The position numbers and the translations under genes were made by a program. Below the pieces are notes generated by a model, which saw only the letters and a list, made by a program, of their open reading frames with translations, was not told the DNA's origin and did no database searches. 64,000 nt of DNA, from assembly GCF_017357225.1 (NCBI RefSeq), contig NZ_CP071610.1:1-64000 (forward strand). Direction: 5' to 3'. Position 1 is the first letter of the stretch; every line of letters starts with the position of its first letter. The stretch is from Rhizobium binae (GTDB taxonomy: Bacteria; Pseudomonadota; Alphaproteobacteria; Rhizobiales; Rhizobiaceae). Shown piece after piece: positions 46,124-55,584 of the stretch.

Positions 46124-47113
46124 CTAGGACGCGAGTCCAGCATGCCGACGCCGCTGAGACAGCGCAGTCGCCGAGACCGCAAGCAGAATAACGCAGCCGA
46201 CAAAGAACTGATTCCAGTATGAGGACACGCCAAGCAATATCAGTCCGTTCTGCAAAATTGCGATGAGCATCACGCCGAGTACGGCGCCAAACACGGAGCC
46301 GTTGCCACCGGCCAGACTCGCGCCGCCAAGAACGACAGCCGCAAGCACTTCGAGTTCCTTGCCGATGAGCGTCGTCGGCGTAACCGATTGGGCCAGCTGG
46401 GCTTGCGATATTGATGCGATCGCAGCCATGAACCCCATATAACCGTAGACAAGGCACCTCAGGCCGAAGACATGAAAACCAAGGCGTTCGGCGGCTATCT
46501 CATTCCCCCCCATGGCATATATTTGACGACCGATGTTTGTCTTGTTGAGCAAGACCCAGGTCATAAAGAATGCGACCACTAGCAACAGCGCCTGGAAATT
46601 GATCGCATAAGGAAATCCATTACTGTCGGTGAATTCGAACCACCAGATCCCTTCGCGGAAATAGCTGGGAAGCGAGGTGATATAGTCGCCGCGGGTGATA
46701 TATATTAGCAATCCATAAAAAATATTGAGAGTGGATATAGTCACAATAACCGAAGAGATGCGAACCTTATGAATAATAGCCGCATTGAATAGCCCACATA
46801 GTATACCAGTGCAGCAGGCGACAAGGAACACTCCGAACCACCCAATTGGATAGGTCTTGGCAATCATGAGAGCCACATATTGAGCGACGCTGGCTATGGC
46901 AGTAAAGGAGATGTCGATCCCACCGAACACCAAGACCACAAGCAGACCGGCTGCAAGAATGCCTGCAAACGAAGTGGAGGTGAGAAGGTCGAAAAGGTTT
47001 TGCAGCGTCAGAAAACTGTCCGTCGCTGCCGTGAGGAACATGGACAATACGATGACGACCGCAAGCAGCCAAAATTCGTGACTTCGTGTCCAGCGTTGAA
47101 TTGTCTTAGGCAT
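46124..47113 (-). CDS. CUT2 sugar ABC permease (RbsC-like) 1
   Basis: From ATG 47113 (CAGGAGGAAATCT upstream), 329 residues. Motifs GGIDISFTAIASVAQYVALM and TNIGRQIYAMGGNEIAAERL are the family signatures (GxxIDLSVG and GRxxYAIGGN). The start overlaps the ATPase gene's stop region by 8 nt. The transporter resembles rhamnose or AI-2 type systems that use two permeases rather than a homodimer. Confidence 0.92.
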   Translation of the reverse strand: MPKTIQRWTRSHEFWLLAVVIVLSMFLTAATDSFLTLQNLFDLLTSTSFAGILAAGLLVVLVFGGIDISFTAIASVAQYVALMIAKTYPIGWFGVFLVACCTGILCGLFNAAIIHKVRISSVIVTISTLNIFYGLLIYITRGDYITSLPSYFREGIWWFEFTDSNGFPYAINFQALLLVVAFFMTWVLLNKTNIGRQIYAMGGNEIAAERLGFHVFGLRCLVYGYMGFMAAIASISQAQLAQSVTPTTLIGKELEVLAAVVLGGASLAGGNGSVFGAVLGVMLIAILQNGLILLGVSSYWNQFFVGCVILLAVSATALSQRRRHAGLAS

Positions 47114-48590
47114 AGATTTCCTCCTGCAGATTTCTCTCGGTCGACGAAAGCGGATGCACTTCGCTGACGAGCCTGCCTTGCCGCATGACCAGGACACGAT
47201 GGGTGTGGTAGAAGACCTCCTGGGCTTCGTCGGAGATGAGCAGTACCCCGACGCCTTCTGCCGCCAATCGGTGCACTATCTCATAGATTCCGTCCTTGGC
47301 CTTGATGTCCACGCCGACGGTTGGGCTATCGAGTATCAGCACGCGGGGTTTTGTGGCCATCCACTTGCCCAACACTACCCGTTGCTGGTTGCCTCCTGAC
47401 AGAGTTCCGACGGGATTTTCGAGGTCGGACACTTTCGTGTTCAGGCGAACGATCCAATCATCGGCTGCGGCTACACGTTTGGCGGGGTTGATGAGGCCGA
47501 ATTTGCCGGCCAAGCTGTCGAGGACCGTCGCGAGGATGTTTGCAGAAATGGGCTGCCCCAGCGCCAGGCCGAGCATCAACCTGTCTTCCGGGACGTAAGC
47601 CACACCGCTGGCTATTGCGACACGATTGGAGCTGGCTATCAGCGGCTTTCCGGAGACTTCAATCGTGCCGCGGGACGGTGGATTCATACCGAAGATGCTG
47701 AGTGCGAGTTCTGTCCGTCCGGAGCCCAAAAGCCCGGTAAGGCCGACGATCTCTCCTTTGCGAATGTCGAAGCTGATATCCTCGTAGTGGCCTGGTCGAG
47801 TCAGGTTTCGAACCGCCAGCACAACCTCCGCAGCCTCGCCTCCGGGCCGCGGAGGCGCATAGTGGAACTCATGACCGGTCATCAAGGTCTCGAGCCGCCG
47901 TGAAGTGATCTCGCTGGCATCGAAGGTCCCCACCTTACCGCCGTCACGCAGAACCGTTACGCGCTCGGCTATCTCCATTACTTCATCGAGACGGTGGGAT
48001 ACGAACACCGTGCAAATGTCTCTGCTCTTAAGGTCGTTGACGACACGCAGCAGAGAATCCACCTCATGCCGGGTCAACGAGGCGGTGGGCTCGTCCATGA
48101 TGACCAGCTTTGCGTCGGCGGCCATGGCGCGGCAAATCGCAACCAGTTGCCGGTTTGCGATAGAGAGGTCCGACACCATCGTCTCCAGGTCGAGATTGAC
48201 GTTGATGCGGGCCATGGCTTTCGCCGCAATGTCATTTATGCGGTTCCAATTCGCGAGCCGAGGCAAGCCCATGTGGCTGCCGATGGCGATGTTCTCCGCC
48301 ACGGACATATTGGGGAAGAGGGAGAGATCCTGATAGATAACCTGGATGCCACTCTTGGTGGAAAGAATGGGGTCCAAACGAGCATGTTCGCGACCCTCCA
48401 GAACGATGCTACCACCTGGATCGGGCGCCTGCACGCCAGCAATAATCTTGATCAGGGTGGATTTGCCCGAACCATTTTCGCCAACAAGACAGTGAACTTC
48501 GCCGGCCTCCAGCGACAGATCGACATCTCGAAGCGCACGAACTCCGCCGAAATGCTTGGAGACATGGGTCAATTCAAGGAATGTGGTCAT
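47106..48590 (-). CDS. CUT2 sugar ABC ATPase (RbsA-like, duplicated domains)
   Basis: A 494-residue protein with two ABC domains. The first has Walker A GENGSGKS and Walker B KLVIMDEPTASLTRHEVDSL. The second has a degenerate P-loop (GLLGSGRTELALSI), signature LSGGNQQRVVLGKWM and LILDSPTVGVDIKAKDGIYE. This asymmetry is normal for RbsA-type ATPases. Overlapping the permease gene and 82 nt after the binding-protein gene, it is clearly in one operon. Confidence 0.95.
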   Translation of the reverse strand: MTTFLELTHVSKHFGGVRALRDVDLSLEAGEVHCLVGENGSGKSTLIKIIAGVQAPDPGGSIVLEGREHARLDPILSTKSGIQVIYQDLSLFPNMSVAENIAIGSHMGLPRLANWNRINDIAAKAMARINVNLDLETMVSDLSIANRQLVAICRAMAADAKLVIMDEPTASLTRHEVDSLLRVVNDLKSRDICTVFVSHRLDEVMEIAERVTVLRDGGKVGTFDASEITSRRLETLMTGHEFHYAPPRPGGEAAEVVLAVRNLTRPGHYEDISFDIRKGEIVGLTGLLGSGRTELALSIFGMNPPSRGTIEVSGKPLIASSNRVAIASGVAYVPEDRLMLGLALGQPISANILATVLDSLAGKFGLINPAKRVAAADDWIVRLNTKVSDLENPVGTLSGGNQQRVVLGKWMATKPRVLILDSPTVGVDIKAKDGIYEIVHRLAAEGVGVLLISDEAQEVFYHTHRVLVMRQGRLVSEVHPLSSTERNLQEEIYA

Positions 48591-48626
48591 AGTGGGCTTT
48601 ACCCTTAGTCGCTGGCATCTGTCCTG

Positions 48627-48654
48627 CCGCAGGCGAGCGAGGACCCGCCTGCGG
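48627..48654. repeat. Intercistronic hairpin after the CUT2 binding-protein gene
   Basis: A perfect 9-bp stem CCGCAGGCG/CGCCTGCGG with a 10-nt loop in the 82-nt gap between the binding-protein and ATPase genes. There is no T-run. It plays the same likely message-stabilising role as the hairpin at 40376 in the other ABC operon. Confidence 0.6.
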
Positions 48655-48672
48655 TATTTCCTGCAAGGACGG

Positions 48673-49671
48673 CTACAGACCTTGGGCGATCAGGCCATCC
48701 ACGGTTTCTTTGTTGATGTGGGTGATCTTGTCGACCTTGATGAGCTTTCCGGGAACATCCACCGTAGCCTTGCCGAGGCCGGGAACATCCATCCCGTCCT
48801 CGATTTTCGTTCCGTCGAGGACCAATCTGGCGACGGCAACCATCGCAGAGCCAGCTTCTCTCGGGTTCCACATGAAACCTTCCCGAATGACGCCGTCCAT
48901 GATCAGGTCCTTGGCCTGCGACGGCAGCACCGTGCCTATGACGGCAACCCGCTTGCTCAGGTGCTTTTCCTTCACGGCGTTGCCGGCGGCGATCGGACCG
49001 TTCGAGCCAAACGCGAGAATACCCTTGAGCTTCGGATAGGCCTTCAGCACGTCGATGGTCGTGCGGTAGGCGCTGTCGATTTCGTCGGCGCCAGGGAAGC
49101 GATCGGCCACGAGGTTCATCTTGGGATAATGTGCCTTTTGATAGGCGATGGCCGCGTCGGCCCACTTGTTGTGCAGCGGGGTAGTCAGGGTGCCGACATA
49201 GACGACATAGTCCCCTTCCTCGCCCATTTCCTTGGCGAGGCTCTGCATTTGAACTTCGCCGAACTTGGTCGAGTCAATGAGTTCGACGTCCCAGTCGCGG
49301 CCCTCCTGTTCCGGCCCCTCGTGGACAATAACCTTGATGCCTGCTGCCTGAGCCCGCTTGAGCACAGGCTCGCACGCCTTGACGTCCAGGGGCACAAGGC
49401 CGATCACGTCCACCTTTTTGGCGATCAGATCTTCCAGCAGCTTGACCTGCTGAGCCGGGTCGATGTTTGCCGGACCGGTCATGGAAACGTCGATGTTGAA
49501 TTGCTTCCCTGCCTCCAGCAGGCCGCGCTCAAGGGCACCGAAGTACGGGATGCCGGCAATCTTGACAACAGTCACCATGACTGGGTCGGCCGCCATCGCG
49601 AGGTTTGGCGTGGCAATCAGCCATGCCACGCCTGCGGCCAAAGAAAACTTCAAAATGTCACGACGTTTCAT
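48673..49671 (-). CDS. CUT2 sugar-binding protein (LsrB/RhaS-like)
   Basis: A 332-residue protein. A signal peptide with a twin-Arg-poor start (MKRRDILKFSLAAGVAWLIA...AMA) precedes a periplasmic-binding-protein type 1 fold: VKIAGIPYFGALERGLLEAG, DVIGLVPLDVKACEPVLKRA and GILAFGSNGPIAAGNAVKEK. The sequence reads closer to AI-2/rhamnose binders than to RbsB. The ligand is probably the sugar handled by the epimerase encoded next to it. Confidence 0.9.
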   Translation of the reverse strand: MKRRDILKFSLAAGVAWLIATPNLAMAADPVMVTVVKIAGIPYFGALERGLLEAGKQFNIDVSMTGPANIDPAQQVKLLEDLIAKKVDVIGLVPLDVKACEPVLKRAQAAGIKVIVHEGPEQEGRDWDVELIDSTKFGEVQMQSLAKEMGEEGDYVVYVGTLTTPLHNKWADAAIAYQKAHYPKMNLVADRFPGADEIDSAYRTTIDVLKAYPKLKGILAFGSNGPIAAGNAVKEKHLSKRVAVIGTVLPSQAKDLIMDGVIREGFMWNPREAGSAMVAVARLVLDGTKIEDGMDVPGLGKATVDVPGKLIKVDKITHINKETVDGLIAQGL

Positions 49672-49749
49672 GCTCTTCTCCTCCTGTGAGCGTTGTAGAC
49701 TCTAGATTTTCGGAATTGCGTCTGCGGTCCGTCGCCGCCAGCTGTCGCC

Positions 49750-50595
49750 TCAGAGGCCGTAGCGTGTCGCCAAGCCGCGCAAATACGGCAGCCCTTGATC
49801 AAGTACAGCGCCAGCATTGGGCGCGGCCGGCCGCCACATGCAGAGTGCCGCAGCAAGCTGTGGCGGTACCGAGACAAAGCTCTCAATGACAAGATCGCCA
49901 TCGAATCCGGTGTCGCGCAATGTCCGGAAGACCAGTTCCCAATCTACGGTACCGGTGCCTGGGACACCGCGATGACTTTCGGAAAGGTGGATATAGGGAG
50001 AGCGTCCCGCGGCCTGGCGGATGCCGTCGTCGAAACCACTCTCCTCTACGTTCATGTGATAGGTGTCGAGGTGGACGAAGGTATTCGGTTCATCGATTTG
50101 CTCAAGCAGCCATATTCCTTGCGCGGCCGTATTGAGAATGTGGGTGTCGAAGCGTGTGCAAGGTTCGACACCGAACGTCATGCCGAGTCCAGCAGCGCGC
50201 CGGGCTACCGGCTTCAGTGCCCGAACCACCGCTTCGTACTCGCTACTTGTTGGGGGAACACCGGTCTTGTAGCCGAGCGCCGAGTAGGTGACGCCAGTCA
50301 GCATGGAGCACCCAATGTGGTGAGCGGCGTCGAGAACTTGAAACAGATATTGCGTACAGGCTTCCGGAGCCAGGTGAGCCATCTTGTCTTCGGGCAGGCA
50401 AAGCGACGCGGTTGCCTGAAGACCATGATCTCGGATTATCGACTTTGCGTGATCCAGATCGATTTTGGCCGGCTCGAACAAAGGGATCTCGATTATTTCC
50501 AGCCCGTATCGCGCCGCCTCAGGGATAGCGGCGTTGGCCGCCTCTGTCGTCCACTCGGGCGCCCACAGACTGAAGTGCATTCCAAATTTTGCCAT
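49750..50595 (-). CDS. Sugar epimerase/isomerase, D-tagatose 3-epimerase-like
   Basis: A 281-residue protein of the xylose-isomerase-like TIM barrel family. MAKFGMHFSLWAPEWTTEAA is the start typical of ketose 3-epimerases. Metal ligands fit: Glu in FGVEPCTRFD (~150), Asp and His in FVHLDTYHMNVEE (~182-185), His in YIHLSESHRGVPG (~210) and Glu in DLVIESFV (~248). It would interconvert C3 epimers of a ketose. It is the first gene of the minus-strand operon that then encodes the CUT2 transporter. Confidence 0.85.
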   Translation of the reverse strand: MAKFGMHFSLWAPEWTTEAANAAIPEAARYGLEIIEIPLFEPAKIDLDHAKSIIRDHGLQATASLCLPEDKMAHLAPEACTQYLFQVLDAAHHIGCSMLTGVTYSALGYKTGVPPTSSEYEAVVRALKPVARRAAGLGMTFGVEPCTRFDTHILNTAAQGIWLLEQIDEPNTFVHLDTYHMNVEESGFDDGIRQAAGRSPYIHLSESHRGVPGTGTVDWELVFRTLRDTGFDGDLVIESFVSVPPQLAAALCMWRPAAPNAGAVLDQGLPYLRGLATRYGL

Positions 50596-50720
50596 TGCAT
50601 TTATCCTCCCGTAATCCGCTGCAGAGCCAACGAGAACGCTGGACCAGACAGCGTCAGCGCGACATTTCTTCGCCGCTGATCATTATGGGAATAGTCATCG
50701 AAAAATTTGCAAAGGTCAAC

Positions 50721-50748
50721 ACAAATATATCTTGTGAAACACATTTGT
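50721..50748. promoter_or_regulatory. SorC-type operator candidate 1
   Basis: Begins ACAAATATATCTTG and ends ACACATTTGT, forming an ACAAAT...ATTTGT inverted repeat. Its twin at 50828 has the same length and matches at both ends and in the central CTTG/TTGAAA block. The encoded SorC-family regulator (55585) is the likely ligand. Confidence 0.6.
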
Positions 50749-50827
50749 TTACAGGATCCAACACCATGCCACGCCACAAATTGCCGTTCCGCCGCATTTG
50801 TACGATCATCGCTTAAAAGCACCTAAC

Positions 50828-50855
50828 ACAAAAATCTTTCTTGAAATACATTTGT
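50828..50855. promoter_or_regulatory. SorC-type operator candidate 2
   Basis: Begins ACAAAAATCTTTCTTG and ends ATACATTTGT. It aligns without gaps to the copy at 50721-50748 (ACAAA, TTG, GAAA, ACATTTGT conserved). It is 65 bp upstream of the E1 start, so binding here would control the rightward operon, and binding to both could loop or repress the divergent pair. Confidence 0.6.
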
Positions 50856-50919
50856 TGTGACGATATATGTCTAGTGGCTAAGGGGATTGTGACCCCGGCA
50901 AATCCCATCGGAGGTCAGA

Positions 50920-53385
50920 ATGCCCAAGGAAATCCACATCGACCCTAGGACCTTCAAGGTGCGCAGTACGCTGAAAGCACCCTCAATTCCTATCCACGCG
51001 TACGATGAGAATATCGAGGCGGAACGTGCCCGGTATGGCGACGAAGGATTGCTGCAAATTCTGCGCGATATGATTATCATACGCGAATTTGAGACGATTT
51101 TGGCTTCGCTAAAGGGAAAGGGAGCATATTGCGGCATTGAGTTTAACTACAAAGGGCCGGCTCACCTTTCGATCGGGCAAGAGGCTGCTGCCGTCGGAGC
51201 GGCAGCCTCACTCGAGCCGCATGACCATATTTTCGGAAGTCATCGCAGCCATGGCGAGTTCATCGCGAAGGGCCTTTCTGCGATCCGAAAGCTCCCGGAT
51301 GATGCCTTGCGTCTGATTATGGAGAGCCATGAGCGTGGTACGCTTCTCAGGACCGTGGAGACCTCTCTGCAGGGTCCGAAAACAAGCGAGACCGCGGAGA
51401 ATTTTCTACTGCTCGGCCTGCTTTCAGAGATCTTCATGCGCTCAACCGGTTTCAACCGAGGCATGGGCGGGTCGATGCATGCCTTCTTCCCGCCTTTTGG
51501 GACTTATCCGAACAATGCAATTGTCGGCGCATCCGCCGGAATAGCCACGGGGGCCGCATTGCGAAAGAAGCTTGCGGGGGCCAGCGGCATCACTGTGGCC
51601 AACGCGGGCGATGGCTCTACTGGCTGCGGGCCCGTCTGGGAAGCTATGAATTTCGCCGCTATGGCACAATTCGAGACGCTGTGGGCAGATGCTTTCAAAG
51701 GAGGTTTGCCGGTCCTGTTTTTCTTCACCAACAACTTTTATGCGATGGGCGGTCAGACCATCGGTGAAACAATGGGATGGGACCGCCTGTCTCGCATAGG
51801 GCTGGCGGTCAACCAGCAAGCCATACACGCGGAAACCGTCGACGGAACAAATCCGCTCGCCGTTGCTGACGCCGTCGCACGCAAGCGCGAGCTTTTGGTT
51901 CAAGGCCGCGGGCCCGCCTTGCTGGACGTCGAATGTTACCGCAGCTCGGGTCATTCAACGACAGATATCAACTCATATCGGACGAAGGACGAGATGCAGG
52001 CGTGGGAACAGCACGATCCTATCATTCTGTTCTCCAATCGCCTTCAGGAGGCCGGGATTGTGACCGCTGGCCAGGTCGCCGAACTGCGCGAACAGACAAC
52101 GGATCGCATGCGCTCGATTACTGCGATCGCGGTCGATCCGGCACTTACTCCTCCCGTTGATATTCATGCAGATCCAACGCTGATCGGCAAGCTCATGTTC
52201 TCGAACACCAACATAGAGCTGCCCTCGCAAGAAGTTTCGCTCCTCAAGCCTGTCGACGAGGTGAGCCGGATCCGTCAGGACGCGAAGAAAAGTCGATACG
52301 GCTTTGCCGAGGACGGAGCCAAGCTGTCACCCATGCGGGCTATCACATTGCGTGACGCGTTGTTCGAGTCCGTCTTGCACCACATGACGCACGACGGCAG
52401 TCTTGTCGCCTATGGGGAAGAATGCCGGGAATGGGGTGGCGCATTCGGCGTTTACCGGGGGCTTGCCGAAATCCTACCGCATGATCGGTTGTTCAATTCA
52501 CCGATCTCCGAAGCTGCGATCGTTGCGACGGCGGTCGGCTTTGCGCTCGAGGGCGGCCGCGCGCTGGTGGAACTGATGTATGGCGACTTTCTAGGCCGGG
52601 CGGGCGACGAAGTCTTCAATCAGATGGCAAAATGGCAATCGATGTCCGGAGGTGAGCTGAAGGTTCCCGTCGTTTTGCGTTGCTCGATCGGTTCGAAGTA
52701 CGGCGCCCAGCATAGTCAAGACTGGACGGCATTATGCGCCCATATTCCAGGCCTCAAAGTTGTATATCCGGCAACGCCGTATGATGCGAAAGGCCTGTTG
52801 GCTTCCGCATTGTCAGGCAACGATCCGGTGGTTTTCTTTGAAAGCCAGCGCCTCTACGACACCGTGGAAGAGTTCCGCAATGAAGGCGTGCCGACCGGCT
52901 ACTACCAACTTCCCATTGGTGAACCCGATTGTAAGCGCGCTGGAGAAGACGTCACAATTCTGACGGTGGGACCTTCGCTTTACTCCGCGCTCGCTGCTGC
53001 TGAAGAACTCGAAAGCACCTTCGGCATCTCGGTCGAAGTGATTGATGCGCGTTCGCTTGTTCCATTTAACTATGAACCCGTGCTTGCCTCGATAAGGAAA
53101 ACCGGACGCATCGTACTGGTATCGGAGGCCTCGGAGCGCGGCAGCTTCCTGATGACGCTCGCCGCAAACATTACGCGATTCGGCTATGAAACTCTTCACG
53201 CCGCGCCTCGTGTAATCGGCTCTCCGAATTGGATCGTGCCCGGCGCTGAGATGGAATCAACCTACTTTCCCCAGAAAGATGACATCATTGATGTCATCAC
53301 CAGCGAGTTGTTTCCAGGCCAGCGCAGCAACCGCCGCAGCATACGTGACTGGGACGATCGGGAACTTGCCCGTCTCGGTCTGTGA
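50920..53385 (+). CDS. Fused alpha-beta E1 component of a 2-oxoacid (acetoin-type) dehydrogenase
   Basis: An 821-residue protein with GGAGG before its ATG. The alpha half carries the thiamine-diphosphate motif GDGSTGCGPVWEAMNFAAMA (from 230) ending in FFFTNNFYAMGG (~268-279). The beta half from ~465 (AITLRDALFESVLHHMTHDG) has VFGEE-like GEECREWGGAFGVYRGLAEI and the transketolase C-terminal domain (VEVIDARSLVPFNYEPVLAS). It would decarboxylate or cleave a 2-oxo or acyloin substrate and reductively acylate the lipoyl protein encoded next. Stop and next frame overlap. Confidence 0.88.
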   Translation: MPKEIHIDPRTFKVRSTLKAPSIPIHAYDENIEAERARYGDEGLLQILRDMIIIREFETILASLKGKGAYCGIEFNYKGPAHLSIGQEAAAVGAAASLEPHDHIFGSHRSHGEFIAKGLSAIRKLPDDALRLIMESHERGTLLRTVETSLQGPKTSETAENFLLLGLLSEIFMRSTGFNRGMGGSMHAFFPPFGTYPNNAIVGASAGIATGAALRKKLAGASGITVANAGDGSTGCGPVWEAMNFAAMAQFETLWADAFKGGLPVLFFFTNNFYAMGGQTIGETMGWDRLSRIGLAVNQQAIHAETVDGTNPLAVADAVARKRELLVQGRGPALLDVECYRSSGHSTTDINSYRTKDEMQAWEQHDPIILFSNRLQEAGIVTAGQVAELREQTTDRMRSITAIAVDPALTPPVDIHADPTLIGKLMFSNTNIELPSQEVSLLKPVDEVSRIRQDAKKSRYGFAEDGAKLSPMRAITLRDALFESVLHHMTHDGSLVAYGEECREWGGAFGVYRGLAEILPHDRLFNSPISEAAIVATAVGFALEGGRALVELMYGDFLGRAGDEVFNQMAKWQSMSGGELKVPVVLRCSIGSKYGAQHSQDWTALCAHIPGLKVVYPATPYDAKGLLASALSGNDPVVFFESQRLYDTVEEFRNEGVPTGYYQLPIGEPDCKRAGEDVTILTVGPSLYSALAAAEELESTFGISVEVIDARSLVPFNYEPVLASIRKTGRIVLVSEASERGSFLMTLAANITRFGYETLHAAPRVIGSPNWIVPGAEMESTYFPQKDDIIDVITSELFPGQRSNRRSIRDWDDRELARLGL

Positions 53386-53414
53386 ACCAACACATTTTTG
53401 AGCGAGGAACACAT

Positions 53415-53651
53415 ATGGATATCCCGATCATCATGCCGAATCTCGGAAACGAAATCGACGAGGCCCAGATCGACGAGTGGTTCAAGACGGAAGGCGACAT
53501 GGTCACCGAAGGTGAACAACTCGTCCTGATCACGACACCCAAGGTCACCATGGAAATCGAAGCCCCAGCGACAGGCATTCTGAAGAAAATCCTGATTCCC
53601 GCAGACGAGCTTGCGGCAGTGGGCTCCACGCTTGGGATCATCGAGACATGA
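53415..53651 (+). CDS. Stand-alone lipoyl-domain protein
   Basis: A 78-residue protein from ATG 53415 (GAGGAACACAT upstream). An in-frame GTG at 53382 overlapping the E1 stop is an alternative. MDIPIIMPNLGNEIDEAQID, then GEQLVLITTPKVTMEIEAPA with Lys43 as the lipoylation site, is a complete single lipoyl domain. It would carry the acyl group from the E1. In acetoin dehydrogenases this domain is fused to the hydrolase-like E2, but here it is separate. It overlaps the hydrolase gene by ATGA. Confidence 0.88.
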   Translation: MDIPIIMPNLGNEIDEAQIDEWFKTEGDMVTEGEQLVLITTPKVTMEIEAPATGILKKILIPADELAAVGSTLGIIET

Positions 53652-54442
53652 CAAACGCGACCGCAAACTTACCGCTTCCAGTCTTCCGCTTGGGTGGGTC
53701 GGGGCCGAACCTTCTGCTTCTCCACGGGTTCGGAGCTGACCGAATGAGCTGGATAGCCAATCAGGACGCGCTCATGCAGTCGTTTGCGGTTTTTAGCTGC
53801 GACCTGCCTGCGCATGGCGGTCAACCGCCTGGCAGGAATGGCATGAAAATCTCGGAGATGGCCGATGAACTGATTGACGCACTCGCGCGACAGAACGATC
53901 GCTTTGTAGTGGTGGGGCATTCACTGGGCGGCGCAATCGCCATCGAACTGGCAGCCCGCCGACCGGATTTGGTCGCCGGCCTTGGCCTGATCGCACCGGC
54001 TGGTCTGGGCAAAGAGGTGGGTCGAGAATTTCTGAGCGAACTGCCTGAACTTAGCGAGTTGGGCTCTGCGTTGGCGCTACTTCAGCGTTTGGTCTCGCGC
54101 CCGCGCCTGATAACGCCACCGATCGCTCAACGGCTCCTCGATCACCTGGAACGACCGGGCATTCGTGCCGCTCTTAGAGCCCTGGCTTCGGAGTTAAGCC
54201 ATGTCGAGACCTCGATTGAACCCCATGTGGCCTCCATAGCCGTCAGCAGAGTTCCGCGGATCGTCATTTGGGGAGAGGAAGACACGATAAATCCGATCGA
54301 CCGTCCGAGACTGTCGAGGTTCAACGCTCAAGTGCTGACTCTGCCGGATACCGGGCATCTTCCTCACGTTGAGGCAAGCAGAGCCGTAAGCCGGCATCTT
54401 TGTGAATTTCTGAAGAGTGCCGTATTGGAATTGGGGGGATGA
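53648..54442 (+). CDS. Alpha/beta hydrolase, AcoC-like acyltransferase component
   Basis: A 264-residue protein. LLLLHGFGADRMSWIANQDA, nucleophile GHSLGG with Ser92, acid in VIWGEEDTINP (~217) and His in LPDTGHLPHVE (~237). Acetoin dehydrogenase E2 (AcoC) has a lipoyl domain followed by just this fold, so the lipoyl gene plus this gene equal a split AcoC. It would pass the acyl group to CoA or hydrolyse the acyl-lipoyl. The kinase gene follows 4 nt later. Confidence 0.85.
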   Translation: MTNATANLPLPVFRLGGSGPNLLLLHGFGADRMSWIANQDALMQSFAVFSCDLPAHGGQPPGRNGMKISEMADELIDALARQNDRFVVVGHSLGGAIAIELAARRPDLVAGLGLIAPAGLGKEVGREFLSELPELSELGSALALLQRLVSRPRLITPPIAQRLLDHLERPGIRAALRALASELSHVETSIEPHVASIAVSRVPRIVIWGEEDTINPIDRPRLSRFNAQVLTLPDTGHLPHVEASRAVSRHLCEFLKSAVLELGG

Positions 54443-54446
54443 GTTC

Positions 54447-55403
54447 ATGATCGTTGTCTGCGGTGATGCCTTGATTGACTTCTTGCCGGTCGCGCTCCCG
54501 GAAGGTGGCAGTGGCTACATCCCTGTCTGTGGTGGATCCTGCTGCAACATCGCGACTGCGATTGGCAGGTTAGGCGGGAAAGTCGGATTCATGGGAGGGC
54601 TGTCCGAGGATTTTTTTGGCGCCATGCTGGTTCAGCAATTCAACGAAGCGGGGATTGATCTTCGCTATGCAACCCGCCTGCCTTTCGACACGACGTTGGC
54701 TTTTGTGCGTCTGGGCGACGACGAGCCTGAGTACGCGTTCTATGACAGCGGCAGTGCGGCACGGCACTGGACGCTGAAAGGGGCACCATCTTTGGGCACC
54801 GAGGTTGACGTCCTGCACATCGGTTCGGTCACGTTGATTCACCCCCCTGTCTCGAGCGCTTGCGAGTCGCTGTTCGAGAACGAACAGGGTAAGCGCGTGC
54901 TCTCAATCGATCCAAACTGCCGGCCCGGTCTGGCGCAGGATCCAGAGGCATATCGCCAGCGTCTCAATCGCCTCTGCGGTATGGCTGATATCGTAAAGCT
55001 GTCGGTGACGGATCTCGGATTCATGCAGCCGGGTGTTGGGCCGCATTCAGCAGCGGAGAGTTGGCTTTCAAACCGGGCCAAGATCGTCCTCGTCAGCCGG
55101 GGTGCGGGCGGCGCAACGGTTTATCTTGCGGGTGGCAGAGTCGTTGAAGTTCCAGCACGCCCTGCAAGGGTTGTTGATACCGTTGGAGCCGGAGACGCAC
55201 TCATTGCAGGCTTTCTCACCCATCTCCAGCAGAGCGGCGACTTGCATCGCGATAGCATCGGTGCCTTGACGGGTGACCGGGCTCGCAAAGCTCTCGAGTT
55301 TGCCGCACATGTTGCAAGTCTTGCCTGCGAGCACCGCGGAAGTGACCCGCCGTGGCGCAGAGAAATCATCGTGGCTGGATACGACGAGAGCAGTCAAATG
55401 TGA
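54447..55403 (+). CDS. PfkB-family sugar kinase (fructokinase-like)
   Basis: A 318-residue protein from ATG 54447 (GGGGGGATGAG upstream). MIVVCGDALIDFLP start, GGSCCNIATAIGRLGGKVGF motif 1, and DTVGAGDALIAGFLTHLQ motif 2 with catalytic Asp250. It phosphorylates a sugar, probably the epimerised ketose imported by the CUT2 system. It lies in the rightward operon, and a 181-nt gap separates it from the SorC gene. Confidence 0.9.
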   Translation: MIVVCGDALIDFLPVALPEGGSGYIPVCGGSCCNIATAIGRLGGKVGFMGGLSEDFFGAMLVQQFNEAGIDLRYATRLPFDTTLAFVRLGDDEPEYAFYDSGSAARHWTLKGAPSLGTEVDVLHIGSVTLIHPPVSSACESLFENEQGKRVLSIDPNCRPGLAQDPEAYRQRLNRLCGMADIVKLSVTDLGFMQPGVGPHSAAESWLSNRAKIVLVSRGAGGATVYLAGGRVVEVPARPARVVDTVGAGDALIAGFLTHLQQSGDLHRDSIGALTGDRARKALEFAAHVASLACEHRGSDPPWRREIIVAGYDESSQM

Positions 55404-55584
55404 CGCCAAGCACCGCAAGCTATTGCGGAGGTTAGCCGTGCCAGTTAAGGGTGAATCGCCACGTCTAGAGATGCTTTACTCGAAGATCTGCGAACGGATT
55501 TGGGCGCCATTCGCATCGTGGGCGCAACGATTATCCAAGTTGGTAGAATGATGGGCTGCCGACACTTTCGGAGGGGCGGATTGG

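Larger units (their letters stand above)
50596..50919. promoter_or_regulatory. Divergent promoter region of the ketose/E1 gene cluster
   Basis: 324 bp between the epimerase-transporter operon (left) and the E1-kinase operon (right), AT-rich relative to the genes. It contains two matching 28-bp operator-like sites (50721-50748 and 50828-50855) 107 bp apart. No gene is present. GGAGGTCAG at its right end is the ribosome-binding site of the E1 gene. Confidence 0.6.
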
